A stretch of DNA of 64,000 nucleotides from Haloprofundus salinisoli. Lineage in GTDB: Archaea; Halobacteriota; Halobacteria; Halobacteriales; Haloferacaceae. The notes under the pieces were generated by a model. The model was not told the DNA's origin, did no database searches, and saw only the letters and a program-made list of their open reading frames with translations. Shown piece by piece: positions 1 through 9,299 of the stretch. The position numbers and the translations under genes were made by a program. How positions within the stretch are numbered: the first letter of the stretch is position 1; every line of letters begins with the position of its first letter. Location: contig NZ_CP083663.1 in the NCBI RefSeq assembly GCF_020097815.1, forward strand, positions 2,914,001 through 2,978,000, written 5' to 3'.

Positions 1-2782
1 CGTAGGTGAACGTCTGGCCGGTCGTCTCCATCCGCATCTGGACGATCGCGCGGACTTCGCTGTTGGCGGGTGCGCCGCTGCCCTCGACCGTCGCGCCGGG
101 GACGCGCTCGAACGTCTTCACCCACTGCGGCGGCGTCTGCGTCAGGAACTGCGCGTTCAGTCCCGTAATCTGACCGGTGCTGAGCAGTTGACTGAAATAC
201 GACCGCGACTGCGTCGCCGACGACTCGCTGACCTTCACGAGGCGGTAGTGCTCCAGCGCCTCGACGCGCTCTTCGGGGTACGGACCGACGCCGCCGACCT
301 GGGCGGTGCCGTCCTCCTCGACGAAGTCGCGGGCGGCGCTCATGTTGTCGAACGTCCGCAAGAGCGTCGCGTTCTCACCCTCGCCGACGGGTGTCGGGAC
401 GCTGACTTCCTCGCCGGTCTGCTGGTTCACGGCTGGCGTCGGCTCCCAGTCGACGACAAACGGCTGCGGGTCCATCGCGCTGCCGTGATACTCGTACAGC
501 CGGACCATCGTGCTGTCGTAGTAGCGCTGGTTCTTCAGGAAGAAGCTCCCGCGGAACCCTTCGGCGTAGATGCGCTGGTAGAAGTCCGACTGCGAGAGGT
601 TCTCCTCTTCGTCGTAGAAGACGGTCGGCGCGCCGAACTTCTCGCCCGGCGTCACCATCTGCCAGTCGACCATCACGTAGCGCGTCTGATTGCCCTCGGT
701 GCTCTCGCGCGCGAGGACTTCCTCGGACTGCTGTTCGCTCGGCGCGAGCAGGAAGTTCGCCGCGGAGGTCGCACCCTGCTGGAACGGGTTCGCGTTCGGA
801 ATCCGCTCGCTCCCCATCGTTATCCAGTGCCCGTAGTCCCACCACGACATGACGCCGTAAGTTCCCTCGGGGTAGTCGTAGTCGCCGTCGGCGGGTTGGC
901 CGAAGCGCTCGTAGTAGCCGAACTCGTCGGCGTTACCCGCGCCGCCGTAGTTGCCTTCCTCCGGCGTGTTGTTCGCCATCCAATCGAGGCTGCCGTCCCA
1001 CTGGGTGTACGCGCCGGGGGCGTTGGCGGCACCGATCTGCTGCGCCGTCGCCGTCTGGGGCGATTGGCTCCCGCCGAGCGGGACGAGAAGCACCGGCGTG
1101 AGGACGAGCATGATGACCGTCGCCACGACGAGCACCTGATAGCCCTCGATGTCGTCGGCGACGCGGGCGACGGATTTCCGAAGCCCGAGGTAGCGGAGTA
1201 CCTCGCCGAGGAGATACGCGTTCATCGCGACGACGACGAGCGCGAGGTAGTAGTTGAACCGCAGTTGCGTGAACGCCGCCGCGGTCATGAACGCGGCCCA
1301 GACGACGACGAGCAGGTGTTCGGCTCTGTAACTCGTCAGCAGCGCCGCGCCGACGATGAGGCCGAAGACGACGAGGAGTCCGAAGAGCGCGTGGTCGATA
1401 CCGAGCGCACCGCCGATCGTTCGCGGAACCGCCGGAATCAGGTACAGCAGGCCGACGACGGCGACCGAGCCGGCGACGTAGCCGACTTTGCGCACGTCGC
1501 CGCCGCGGAGCAGCGGTTTCGCGAGCATCCACGTCGCCGCGGCGACGCCGGTGAAGATGGCGAGGCCGTACTCGCTGAGCAGTTGCATCGTCGCCGTCGT
1601 CCCGAACTGCGCGAGCGTGTTCGGGTCGAGAAACGGCTGCGCCTCGCTGATGGTCCGGGTTCGCGCCCCGGCGCTGAAGCCCAGAATCCGGTTGAAGTTG
1701 TTCGTCAGTTGGTGGAACGCGTCGGGGATGACGACGGCCATGAGGCCGAGCGAGACGGCGATCGCGCCGCCGACCGCGACGGGGTACAGAGAGACCGAGA
1801 GGTCGCGCGCCTCCCACTCGCGGGCCAGCCACGCGAGGAACACGCAGCCCGCGCCGACGGCGAGCGCGAGCACCGGCTGGATGAGCGAGTACTGCGTCGC
1901 GCTGAACTGGAAGGTGTCGATACGAATCGCCATCAGGAGGGCCGTGACGCCCATCGACACCGCGCCGACGAAGGCGATCGGTTCGGGCGACTCGCCGTTG
2001 ACGACGTCGCTCACCATCTTCAGGACGAGGAAGGTGCCGACGACGCCCACGAGGAGGACGCCCGGCGGCCAGACCCACATGTAGAGCGCGAGGGCGACAC
2101 CGGCGAGCGCGGACCACTTCAGCGGCGAGCGGAGGGCGTCGCGGTCGCGGTCGTCGACGAGCTCCCAGATGGGTTTCTCGCGCTCGCCGACGGCGAAGGC
2201 GACCATAAATGCCAGAACGGCGATGGCCATGAACAACGGTTCGACGCCGTTGTGGTCGGAGACGCCGACGAGCGAGCGCTGGAGGAACGACCCCGGCAGC
2301 AGCATCAAGATGACCGCGCCGAACAGTCCGGCGAACCGACCGCCGAGGCGCTTACCGATGTAGTACACCGGAATCGCGGTCAACGCGCCGAAGACGGCGG
2401 GCGCGACGAGCAGCGTCTGGGCGACGAGTTGGTCGCTGGGACTGCCGAGACCGAGAATCAGGGCGGCGGTCGCGACGATCTGGTCGTACAGCGTCCCGAA
2501 CTGCCCCTGGTAGGTGCCGTAGGGGAAGTAGGTCCACGGATCGAACGGCATGGTGAAGGGCCAGTGTCGGACGGTGTATTCGACTTCACGGAGGTGGTAC
2601 CAGGCGTCGTTTCCGGAGAAGACGACGGTACCGTCCTCGGCGAAGTAGTTGCCGTAGCCCTGTAACCGGATGTAGAGCATGACGGCGACCACTCCCAGGA
2701 GGGCGGGGACGTGGTACCAGTCTTCGAGGCGCTCGAGGTAGGAGTCCTCTGTCTCCTCGACGCTCTCTGTTCGATGACTCAT
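1..2782 (-). CDS. aglB: Oligosaccharyltransferase AglB (STT3 family), 3' end outside window
   Basis: AglB transfers the lipid-linked glycan from dolichyl phosphate to Asn in N-x-S/T sequons on the outer face of the membrane. The start is ATG at 2782 (MSHRTESVEE). A first membrane segment spans about residues 24-40. The first external loop has the acidic GNDAWYH motif (D59) that binds metal and acceptor. Many hydrophobic segments follow, and the diagnostic WWDYG motif is at residues 647-651 (830-844). About 927 codons are visible with no stop, so the C-terminus of the soluble domain lies beyond base 1; haloarchaeal AglB is about 950-1050 residues. It lies 57 bases downstream of the flippase on the same strand, and a TATA-like element in that gap suggests its own promoter. 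The identification is secure from the motif and the agl context. Confidence 0.95.
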   Translation of the reverse strand, partial: MSHRTESVEETEDSYLERLEDWYHVPALLGVVAVMLYIRLQGYGNYFAEDGTVVFSGNDAWYHLREVEYTVRHWPFTMPFDPWTYFPYGTYQGQFGTLYDQIVATAALILGLGSPSDQLVAQTLLVAPAVFGALTAIPVYYIGKRLGGRFAGLFGAVILMLLPGSFLQRSLVGVSDHNGVEPLFMAIAVLAFMVAFAVGEREKPIWELVDDRDRDALRSPLKWSALAGVALALYMWVWPPGVLLVGVVGTFLVLKMVSDVVNGESPEPIAFVGAVSMGVTALLMAIRIDTFQFSATQYSLIQPVLALAVGAGCVFLAWLAREWEARDLSVSLYPVAVGGAIAVSLGLMAVVIPDAFHQLTNNFNRILGFSAGARTRTISEAQPFLDPNTLAQFGTTATMQLLSEYGLAIFTGVAAATWMLAKPLLRGGDVRKVGYVAGSVAVVGLLYLIPAVPRTIGGALGIDHALFGLLVVFGLIVGAALLTSYRAEHLLVVVWAAFMTAAAFTQLRFNYYLALVVVAMNAYLLGEVLRYLGLRKSVARVADDIEGYQVLVVATVIMLVLTPVLLVPLGGSQSPQTATAQQIGAANAPGAYTQWDGSLDWMANNTPEEGNYGGAGNADEFGYYERFGQPADGDYDYPEGTYGVMSWWDYGHWITMGSERIPNANPFQQGATSAANFLLAPSEQQSEEVLARESTEGNQTRYVMVDWQMVTPGEKFGAPTVFYDEEENLSQSDFYQRIYAEGFRGSFFLKNQRYYDSTMVRLYEYHGSAMDPQPFVVDWEPTPAVNQQTGEEVSVPTPVGEGENATLLRTFDNMSAARDFVEEDGTAQVGGVGPYPEERVEALEHYRLVKVSESSATQSRSYFSQLLSTGQITGLNAQFLTQTPPQWVKTFERVPGATVEGSGAPANSEVRAIVQMRMETTGQTFTY

Positions 2783-2807
2783 TGGCCGAAAGGACTTGGA
2801 AAACCCG

Positions 2808-2820
2808 CATAAGCCTTATG
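2808..2820 (-). promoter_or_regulatory. Palindromic TATA region upstream of aglB
   Basis: CATAAG-C-CTTATG is a perfect 13-base inverted repeat in the 57-base gap between the flippase stop and the aglB start. On the minus strand it contains a TATA-like CTTATGC about 30 nt before the aglB ATG. It may be promoter sequence only, or a promoter overlapped by an operator. Confidence 0.4.
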
Positions 2821-2839
2821 ATACGCTAACGGCCGGAAG

Positions 2840-4303
2840 TTAGCGAATCTCGCCCGTCAGGTCCCGTACGACCCACCAGGCGTCGTTTCTGAGTCGTCCG
2901 TTCACGACGAGCAACGACGCGAAGTACGTCACACCGCCGACGCCGAGCAACAGACAGAGCGTGAGAGCGCCGGAGACGCCGTCGAGAACCGCGTACAGCG
3001 TCGCGACGACGGCCATCATGACGACGGTCGCCGCCAGTTGCGTTCCCACGTCCTTCGCGACGGCTCGGGTCGGCCGGTAGTCGAGCGTTCGCCACAGGAG
3101 CAGACAGCTGCCGCCGAAACTGAGCGTGGTCACGAGGCCGAGTCCGATAGTGCCGCCCAGTTCGGCCAGCGGGAGGACCAAGACGGCGTAGGTCACGATG
3201 AGCACGACCGAACTGAGCGCGCTGATACGGGGGCGATTCGTCCCGAGGAAGTACGATTCGAGGACGCTCCGGTAGCCGTTCGAGAGATTCGCCAGCGCGA
3301 GCACGGCGATGAGGAGGTTGCCGACGCCGACCGCGCCCAGCGCCCCCAGCGAGACCGTCCCGGGGGCGACGCCGTAGACGACCGATAGGAGGTCGTTGCC
3401 GACGACGAGGCCGCCGCCGATGGCCGGGATGGCGAACAGGCCGGCGTACGTCACCGACTTTGCGAGCAGTTCGCGTATCCGCTCGCCGCGGTCGTTCGCC
3501 TGGAGTCGGGAGAACTCCGGGAACGAGACGTCCGACAGCGCCGACGAGAACAGCATCGCCGCCTCCGTCAGCGTGAAGGAAATCTTGTACAGCCCGGCCG
3601 CTCCCGTGCCGAACAGCTGCCCGAGAACGATGTAGTCGGCCTGTTTGAACAGCTGCGAGCCGAGCGACTGCACGTAGGTGTACTTCGAGAAGGAGAAGAA
3701 GTCGCCGACGAGTTCGCGCGAGGGGAACGCCGGGACGACCCGTGCGTAGCCGAGGTAGGCGACGAGAAACGTCGCGAACTGTCCGAGAACGAGCCCCCAC
3801 AGCAGCGCGTACACACCGTATCCGGCGAGCAACAGCGCGGTCTGGAGGCCGACGATGACGACGTACCGTCCGTTCTCGATGAAGCCCGCCAGCGCAACCT
3901 CTCCTTTCCCTTCGAGGAACGCCCCGGCCACTCGCATGAGGCTCCACGAGAGGATGCCGAGCGGAACCAACAGCGCGGCGTCGGCGTCGAGAACCCCGTT
4001 CACCAGCGGCGCGGCCGCCGCGAACGCGAGCGCAGAGAGCGCCGTTCCGACGAGGACGATGAGGATGCCGCTCGTGAAGTGTTTCGCCTGGTTCTCGCCC
4101 TCGCTCACGCGCTTCGTGAGGGCGCTGAAGAGACCGAACGTGACGACTGTCGCCGCCGCCATCTGGAAACTCGTGAAGATGGCGTAGACGCCGAGTCCCG
4201 GCGCGCCGAGCTCCCGCGTGAAGAACACCGTCCCGGCGAACCCGGCGACGGTTCCGAAGACGTTCGCCAGAAACCGCTTCGAAACCTCCGCGCCGACCGT
4301 CAT
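2840..4303 (-). CDS. Polysaccharide/oligosaccharide flippase (Wzx/AglR-like)
   Basis: This is a 487-aa polytopic membrane protein of the MATE/Wzx-like polysaccharide export superfamily. It opens with KRFLANVFGTVAGFAGTVFF, followed by alternating hydrophobic helices (about 12-14) and SKYTYVQSLGSQLFKQADY-type loops typical of O-antigen flippases. In haloarchaea such proteins (AglR) are linked to moving the dolichyl-phosphate-linked sugar across the membrane before AglB acts. Its ATG shares one base with the TAA of the phosphodiesterase-like gene upstream (TAATG), so the two are probably co-transcribed and coupled. The family is clear. Which lipid-linked sugar it moves cannot be read from sequence. 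Confidence 0.85.
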   Translation of the reverse strand: MTVGAEVSKRFLANVFGTVAGFAGTVFFTRELGAPGLGVYAIFTSFQMAAATVVTFGLFSALTKRVSEGENQAKHFTSGILIVLVGTALSALAFAAAAPLVNGVLDADAALLVPLGILSWSLMRVAGAFLEGKGEVALAGFIENGRYVVIVGLQTALLLAGYGVYALLWGLVLGQFATFLVAYLGYARVVPAFPSRELVGDFFSFSKYTYVQSLGSQLFKQADYIVLGQLFGTGAAGLYKISFTLTEAAMLFSSALSDVSFPEFSRLQANDRGERIRELLAKSVTYAGLFAIPAIGGGLVVGNDLLSVVYGVAPGTVSLGALGAVGVGNLLIAVLALANLSNGYRSVLESYFLGTNRPRISALSSVVLIVTYAVLVLPLAELGGTIGLGLVTTLSFGGSCLLLWRTLDYRPTRAVAKDVGTQLAATVVMMAVVATLYAVLDGVSGALTLCLLLGVGGVTYFASLLVVNGRLRNDAWWVVRDLTGEIR

Positions 4304-5850
4304 TATTCGAGGTAACCGAGTTCGCGGAGGCGGGATTTGACCTCGGTTTCGCGCTCGTCGTCGCCGGAGACGCCGCCCTCGTTGACCGCCCCGCCGCCGA
4401 CGAAGTCGTAGTACTCGGGGTCTCGCTCGGCGGCGTCGGTGTCGGGCGCGAACACGTCGAGCACCTCGCCGTCGGTCGACGAGGGGAGCGTCCGGCCGAG
4501 CGCGTGCAGTACCGTCGGCGCGATGTCGGTGATGGCCGCGCCCTCGACGGTCCCGGTGCGGAACGACGGGCCGCGGGCGAAGAAGATGCCGTGACGAGCG
4601 TGGCCGCTCGTCGAGACATCGAACAGCGGCGACTCCGCGTCGAACCGCGAGGAGGCGTGGACTTCGGGCGTCTCGATGACCATCGCCAGATCAGGCGTGT
4701 GCGGGCCGCCGCGGTCGAGTTCGACGAAGCGCACGTCGAGGCCGACGTCGTCGGCCGCCTCGGCGAGTTTCTCCCGGGCGTGTGCGATGATTTCCGCGCG
4801 CTCGTCGGCGTCGTCGGGGAGCGCGTACACCATCGTCGTCTTCTGACCGACATCGGCGACGGCGCGAGTTCGCCCCCAGTCGACGCGCCCGAGGCTGATG
4901 GCGTTGTCCAGGCCGAGCGCCGACCCCGTCGGGAGGTCGGCGACGTAGCTCTCGGGGACGACGTTGCGCGCGAGCGTCAGCAGGCCGACGCGACCCAGCA
5001 CGTCGCTGGCGGCGTCGCGGAGTTTCCCGAGCGCCTGTTTCTTCCCGTCGCCGCTCTCGCGGAGGCCGACGAGTCCGGCCTGCGACAGCACGTAGTTCGG
5101 CGCGAACTTCTTCGAGACGGCCTCGAAGCCGTGGTCGCTCATCACGACGACGTCCTCGTCGTCGTGGGCGTCGAGGAACTCCCCCAGACGCTCGTCGACG
5201 CGGCGGTACACCTCGAACAGCGCGTTCGACTCGTCGGGGTCGGTCGACCAGTAGTGGTGGGCCACGCGGTCGGTCGCGCGAATCAGTCCCACCGCCAGTT
5301 CGGGGTCTTCCTTCCGGATGAAATGCTCGAAGCCGTCGAAGCGCTTGTCGACGAGCGAGAGGCTCTGGTCGACGTAGCGTCGGCTCCCGGGCGTCGCGTC
5401 GTTTCGGAGTTTGTACTCGCCGACGACGGACTCCAGTTCGTCCCAGCGGTCCTCGGGGTGGCTGTAGCTCTCCTTGTACTCGGGGGCGGCGGCGACGATG
5501 GTGCCGTCGATGGCCTGCCACGGGTACGACCCGGGGATGTTGAACACGACGCAGCGCCCGCCCTGGTCGTCGACGACGTCCCACATCTTTCCGGGGATGA
5601 ACTCGTCGTGGCTGAGGTCCAGTTCGCGCGTCTCGCGGTTGAAGTGGGTGAAGCCGTAGACGTCGAGTCGCTCGGGGTTCCGGCCGGTGGCGAAGGCGGG
5701 CCACGCCGGCACCGTGATCTCCGGGATGGTGCTTTCGAGGTCGCCGTGGACGCTCTCCTCGTAGAGGCGGGCGAACGTCGGCAGATGGCCCGCGTCGACC
5801 CACGGGCGAAGCAGCGAGTGGGTCGCGCCGTCCAGACCGAGGACAATCAT
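4303..5850 (-). CDS. Alkaline-phosphatase superfamily (nucleotide pyrophosphatase/phosphodiesterase-like) enzyme 1
   Basis: A soluble 515-aa protein with AlkP-superfamily metal sites: first Asp in MIVLGLDGAT (D7), candidate nucleophile Thr45 in EITVPAWPAFATGRNP, TDRVAHH (D194, H198), SDHG (D238, H239) and a late His in GHARHGIF. The Thr nucleophile with the following TGRNP matches NPP-type phosphodiesterases rather than sulfatases. It ends in RLRELGYLE. ATG 5850 was chosen over an in-frame TTG at 5877 because a TATA-like TTTTGG lies about 27 nt upstream of 5850 (leaderless mRNA). No signal peptide or membrane helix is seen. It is coupled to the flippase gene, so a role in glycan or lipid-phosphate metabolism is inferred; the substrate is unknown. 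Confidence 0.8.
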   Translation of the reverse strand: MIVLGLDGATHSLLRPWVDAGHLPTFARLYEESVHGDLESTIPEITVPAWPAFATGRNPERLDVYGFTHFNRETRELDLSHDEFIPGKMWDVVDDQGGRCVVFNIPGSYPWQAIDGTIVAAAPEYKESYSHPEDRWDELESVVGEYKLRNDATPGSRRYVDQSLSLVDKRFDGFEHFIRKEDPELAVGLIRATDRVAHHYWSTDPDESNALFEVYRRVDERLGEFLDAHDDEDVVVMSDHGFEAVSKKFAPNYVLSQAGLVGLRESGDGKKQALGKLRDAASDVLGRVGLLTLARNVVPESYVADLPTGSALGLDNAISLGRVDWGRTRAVADVGQKTTMVYALPDDADERAEIIAHAREKLAEAADDVGLDVRFVELDRGGPHTPDLAMVIETPEVHASSRFDAESPLFDVSTSGHARHGIFFARGPSFRTGTVEGAAITDIAPTVLHALGRTLPSSTDGEVLDVFAPDTDAAERDPEYYDFVGGGAVNEGGVSGDDERETEVKSRLRELGYLE

Positions 5851-5945
5851 GCCGGAAGCGATGTCGGTTTCGACCAAAAGGCGTTCGGTCTCCGGAAGTG
5901 ACGGAGGTTCGCGCCGGTTCTCGCGGTTCCGTGCGTTTCCCGAAA

Positions 5946-7565
5946 CTACTCCAGATACCCCAAATCAGCGAGTCGACCGGCCACCTCGTCGTCGTCGGTC
6001 CGCGTCCGCCCGCCCACGTCGAACTCGGGATACGTCTTGGGCTCCGGTCCCGAAACGCACGAGAGCGCCTCGCCGTCCATCTCCACGTCCGGCGCGATAC
6101 CCAACGTCGCCAACACCGTCGGCGCGACGTCGAACAGGTGCGCCTCCGAGAGGTCGGCATCGGCGTCGACGCCCGCGCCGGAGACCGAGACGACGCCGTC
6201 GAGTTTGTGGTTCCACGGTTCGGGGTCGCCGAACTGCTCGCCGACGAGCGCCGACAGCGAGTGTTCGAAGTCCGTGGGAACGGTGACAATGTCGACGGCC
6301 TCGTCGACGTACGGTCCCTCGAACAGTTCCTCGCGGGGGGCGACGCGCTCGAACACCGGCGCGCCCTCGGGCGTCTCCGCCGCGCGCAACTCCTCTATCA
6401 GCGCCTCGCGGACGGCGTCGTACTCGTCCTCCGGAATCGTCCCGTCGGGTTCTCTCCCCTCGACGTTCAGCCGAACGCCCAGTTCCGAGGGCGAGCGGAG
6501 GTACGCCTCCGAGGCCGCGAAGTCGACGGACTCGCTGGCGGCGAAGACGACGGAGACGGGAACGTGGCGGCCGACGAACTCCGCGAGGCCGACTCGGTCG
6601 AGAATCGCCTTGCCGCGCTGGTACGTCAGCCCTGCGCGCGCCGCCGCGGCCGCGACGGTCGAGAGAATCTGCGTGCCGCTGTCGCCACTGTCTTCGTCCG
6701 AACCCGACTCGTCGGTCAGTTCGCTGTCCTTAATCTGGAACCACGAGGGGACGTCCTGGCCGCCGCGGGCAGTGACGACTCGGCCCCGTTCCTTCAGGAA
6801 CTGGTTGACGCGGAACTCGTGACCGCTGTACTCGCCCATTCCGTGGTCGCTGGCGACGACGACGATGTCGGGGTCGCAGGCGTCGAGAATCTCGGCGAGT
6901 TCCTCGTCGACGGCGTGGTAGACGTCTCTGACTTTCGCCGCGTCGCCCGGGAAATCGTGGAAGACGGCGTCGGTCTTCTGGAACTGCACGAAGCCGAACT
7001 CGGGGTCGAACCGGTCGGCGAGGTAGCAGAACGTCCGCCCGCGCAGGTGCGTCAGTTCGACGTAGTCGCGGAACTTCGCCTCGTCGCTCCGCCGCTCGTC
7101 GGTCTCCCGCTCCGCGTAGACGCGGTAGGGACCGACCTCGTCCTCGATTGCTTCGAGAATCCCGTCCGGGTGACAGCGCGGGTTCTCCGCGGCCAGATAC
7201 CCCGGGACGAGCGCGCCGTCGAACTCGCGCGGCGGGTCGGTGACCGGCGCGTTGACGACGACGCTCGTCATGCCGGCTTCGTCGGCGTACTCCCACATCG
7301 TCCGCGCCTTCACGTCCGTCGAGTTGACGATGTCCCACTCGTAGCCGTCGAAGGAGAGAAAGTCGAAGACGCCGTGTTTTCCGGGGTTCCTCCCGGTGTA
7401 CAGCGAGGGCCACGCGCTCGCGGTCCACGGCGGGATCTGCGACTCCAGCGGGGCGGTCGCGCCCTCGTCGAACACGGAGCGAAGCGTCGGCAGGTCCCCG
7501 TCGTCGAACAGCGGTCGAAGCACGGGAAGACAGGCGGCGTCGAGCCCGACCAACAGGGTTCGCAT
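5946..7565 (-). CDS. Alkaline-phosphatase superfamily (NPP-like) enzyme 2
   Basis: A soluble protein of about 539 aa, related to its neighbours at 4303-5850 and 10359-11903. It starts MRTLLVGLDAAC (metal Asp9), with candidate nucleophile Thr48 in PPWTASAWPSLYTGRNP, KTDAVFHDF, ASDHGMGEYSGHE and a C-terminal RLADLGYLE. ATG 7565 is preferred over GTG 7577, because TTTTACC at about 7588-7594 on the minus strand sits 27 nt upstream. It therefore has its own promoter and is likely transcribed alone. It lacks a secretion signal, so it should act in the cytoplasm, where dolichyl-phosphate sugars and nucleotide sugars are made. The specific reaction is unknown. Confidence 0.8.
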   Translation of the reverse strand: MRTLLVGLDAACLPVLRPLFDDGDLPTLRSVFDEGATAPLESQIPPWTASAWPSLYTGRNPGKHGVFDFLSFDGYEWDIVNSTDVKARTMWEYADEAGMTSVVVNAPVTDPPREFDGALVPGYLAAENPRCHPDGILEAIEDEVGPYRVYAERETDERRSDEAKFRDYVELTHLRGRTFCYLADRFDPEFGFVQFQKTDAVFHDFPGDAAKVRDVYHAVDEELAEILDACDPDIVVVASDHGMGEYSGHEFRVNQFLKERGRVVTARGGQDVPSWFQIKDSELTDESGSDEDSGDSGTQILSTVAAAAARAGLTYQRGKAILDRVGLAEFVGRHVPVSVVFAASESVDFAASEAYLRSPSELGVRLNVEGREPDGTIPEDEYDAVREALIEELRAAETPEGAPVFERVAPREELFEGPYVDEAVDIVTVPTDFEHSLSALVGEQFGDPEPWNHKLDGVVSVSGAGVDADADLSEAHLFDVAPTVLATLGIAPDVEMDGEALSCVSGPEPKTYPEFDVGGRTRTDDDEVAGRLADLGYLE

Positions 7566-7644
7566 GGTTTCCCGCACAGGCTTGGTCGGTAAAACGTTCC
7601 CTATCTGTTCGTTCGAGGGTTGCCCTCGACCGACTCAGAGCGGG

Positions 7645-9126
7645 CTATTCGAGGTAACCGAGCTCTCGAAGATTCCGCTCGACGCCCGCGCTGTACTCCC
7701 GTTCTCTCTCGCCGTCGACGACGAACTCCTCGCCGAGCGTTTCGACCAACTGCTCGCGCAGTGCGTCTGCGACCTCGGAGTCGTCCACCTCCGCGCCCGT
7801 CCGCACGTCGTGCAGTTGCTCACTGCCGTCCGACCGCAGTTCGAGGCGATGCGTCACCGTCCGAATCGACTTCTTGCCCCGCTCGAACGCCGCGAGCGTC
7901 TCCGTCGACACCTCCGAGACCGCCTCTCGGTCGCGTTCGTCCACGACCGCGGTCTCGGCGAACACCGCGTTGCGCTCGTCGGTCGACTCGTCTCCGTCGT
8001 CCGCGCCACCGGCGAACAGCGCCCGTCCGCTCGTCGCATCCGGCGCTGCGATGCCCGAGAGGTCGCAAACCGTGTCGAACAGGTCGACGAGCGAGACGAG
8101 GTCCGAGCGGCGTTCTCCGTCGGGGACTTCGGGACCGCTGACGAGAAGCGGGACGTGCAGCAGTTCGTCGTGCAGGAAGTAACCGTGGTACATCGTCCCG
8201 TGTTCGCCGAAACACTCGCCGTGGTCGGAGGTGAGGACGACGTGCGTCTCCTCGCGACGTCCCGTCTCGTCGAGCCAGTCGAGCAGGTCGCCGAGTTGAG
8301 CGTCGAGATACCGGACGCAGGCGCGGTACCACGCCCGGAGTACCGAGAGCTCCGCGTCCGTGAGATAGTCGCCGGTCTCGTACTGCCGCATCGCAACGCT
8401 CGTCGCCGACGCGCCGTCGGCCGCCGCGAACAGCTGTTCGGGTCGCACGTCGTCGCGGTCGAACCGCACCGTAGACGGGAGAAACTCCTCCAGCAGGGGG
8501 CAGAACGGACGGTGGAGTTCGGGCGTCTCCTCGCGCATGTACGGCTTCGGCACCCAGTACGGCGCGTGGACCGTGGTGAGATTCGCCATGGCGAACCACG
8601 GCGCGTCGGCCTCGGAGACGAACCGCTGGAGCTTCTCGATCTTGATTCGAGTGTAGTAGTCGTTGCCGCGGGCGGCGAGGCGCACGAAGTCGCGGCGGAC
8701 GAACCCGTCGGTGAGCAGTTGTCGGAGGTACGGCAGCGATGGCCGCTCGGCCATCTCCTCGTACACCTCGTAGTACTCGTCGAACCCGCGGTCGAGTCCC
8801 ACCGGCGACCCCATCTTCGACGGCCCCGGTATCCCGATGGTCGCGTACCCCGCCTCGCCGAAATGTTCGGCCATCACTCTCTCATCGGCCGGCAGCGTCG
8901 GCCATGCGCCGGCGAACCCTGTCTCGGAGGGGTAGCGTCCCGTGAACAGCGCACCGTGTGAGGGCGGCGTCCACGATCCGACGGCGAAGGCGTTCTCGAA
9001 CGTCGTCCCCTCGGCGGCGAGACGGTCGAGATTCGGCGTCGGCGGCGCGTCCTCGGCGTAACAGGAGAGCGCGTCCACCCGGAGGGTATCGCAGATGACG
9101 AGGAGCACGTTGGGCGGAGAGGTCAT
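7645..9126 (-). CDS. Sulfatase-like AlkP-superfamily hydrolase without formylglycine Cys
   Basis: A soluble 493-aa protein with a sulfatase fold: NVLLVICDTLRVDAL (D13, D18) at the N-terminus, then GSWTPPSHGALFTGRYP, where the usual C-x-P-x-R becomes T-P-P-S-H, so Thr53 sits at the nucleophile position. LTSDHGECFGEHG supplies the second metal site. It ends in NLRELGYLE. Without Cys or Ser at the nucleophile position it cannot be matured to formylglycine, so arylsulfatase activity is doubtful; a phosphatase or phosphotransferase is more likely. ATG 9126 is supported by GATATTAC about 27 nt upstream. The following gene starts divergently at 9300. Confidence 0.8.
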   Translation of the reverse strand: MTSPPNVLLVICDTLRVDALSCYAEDAPPTPNLDRLAAEGTTFENAFAVGSWTPPSHGALFTGRYPSETGFAGAWPTLPADERVMAEHFGEAGYATIGIPGPSKMGSPVGLDRGFDEYYEVYEEMAERPSLPYLRQLLTDGFVRRDFVRLAARGNDYYTRIKIEKLQRFVSEADAPWFAMANLTTVHAPYWVPKPYMREETPELHRPFCPLLEEFLPSTVRFDRDDVRPEQLFAAADGASATSVAMRQYETGDYLTDAELSVLRAWYRACVRYLDAQLGDLLDWLDETGRREETHVVLTSDHGECFGEHGTMYHGYFLHDELLHVPLLVSGPEVPDGERRSDLVSLVDLFDTVCDLSGIAAPDATSGRALFAGGADDGDESTDERNAVFAETAVVDERDREAVSEVSTETLAAFERGKKSIRTVTHRLELRSDGSEQLHDVRTGAEVDDSEVADALREQLVETLGEEFVVDGEREREYSAGVERNLRELGYLE

Positions 9127-9269
9127 AGCGGCCGTTTCGAAGGAACTGTAATATCGCTTTTTGTGTCCGGTTCGTTTCCGAGCCGCTCGCGTTCCCCTTA
9201 GTTCGGACCACGCCGTTCGGCGTCGGTGTCTGAGCCGTTCGGCGTCGGCGTCGCGTCGACTCCAGCGGA

Positions 9270-9276
9270 TTTATAC
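9270..9276 (+). promoter_or_regulatory. TATA box for the glycosyltransferase at 9300
   Basis: TTTATAC lies 24-30 nt before the GTG at 9300. With no room for a ribosome binding site, this spacing indicates a leaderless transcript and fixes the unusual GTG start. Confidence 0.7.
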
Positions 9277-9299
9277 ACCTCTCGCCCGCCGCTTCTGCC

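Noticed and set aside
188-2665. Long plus-strand open frame opposite aglB
   Set aside because: Arg/Asp-rich shadow of a GC-rich gene; the minus strand carries the WWDYG motif and membrane helices.
5851-5877. TTG start of the first NPP-like gene at 5877
   Set aside because: The TATA-like element lies at the same place, so the ATG at 5850 is the better start.
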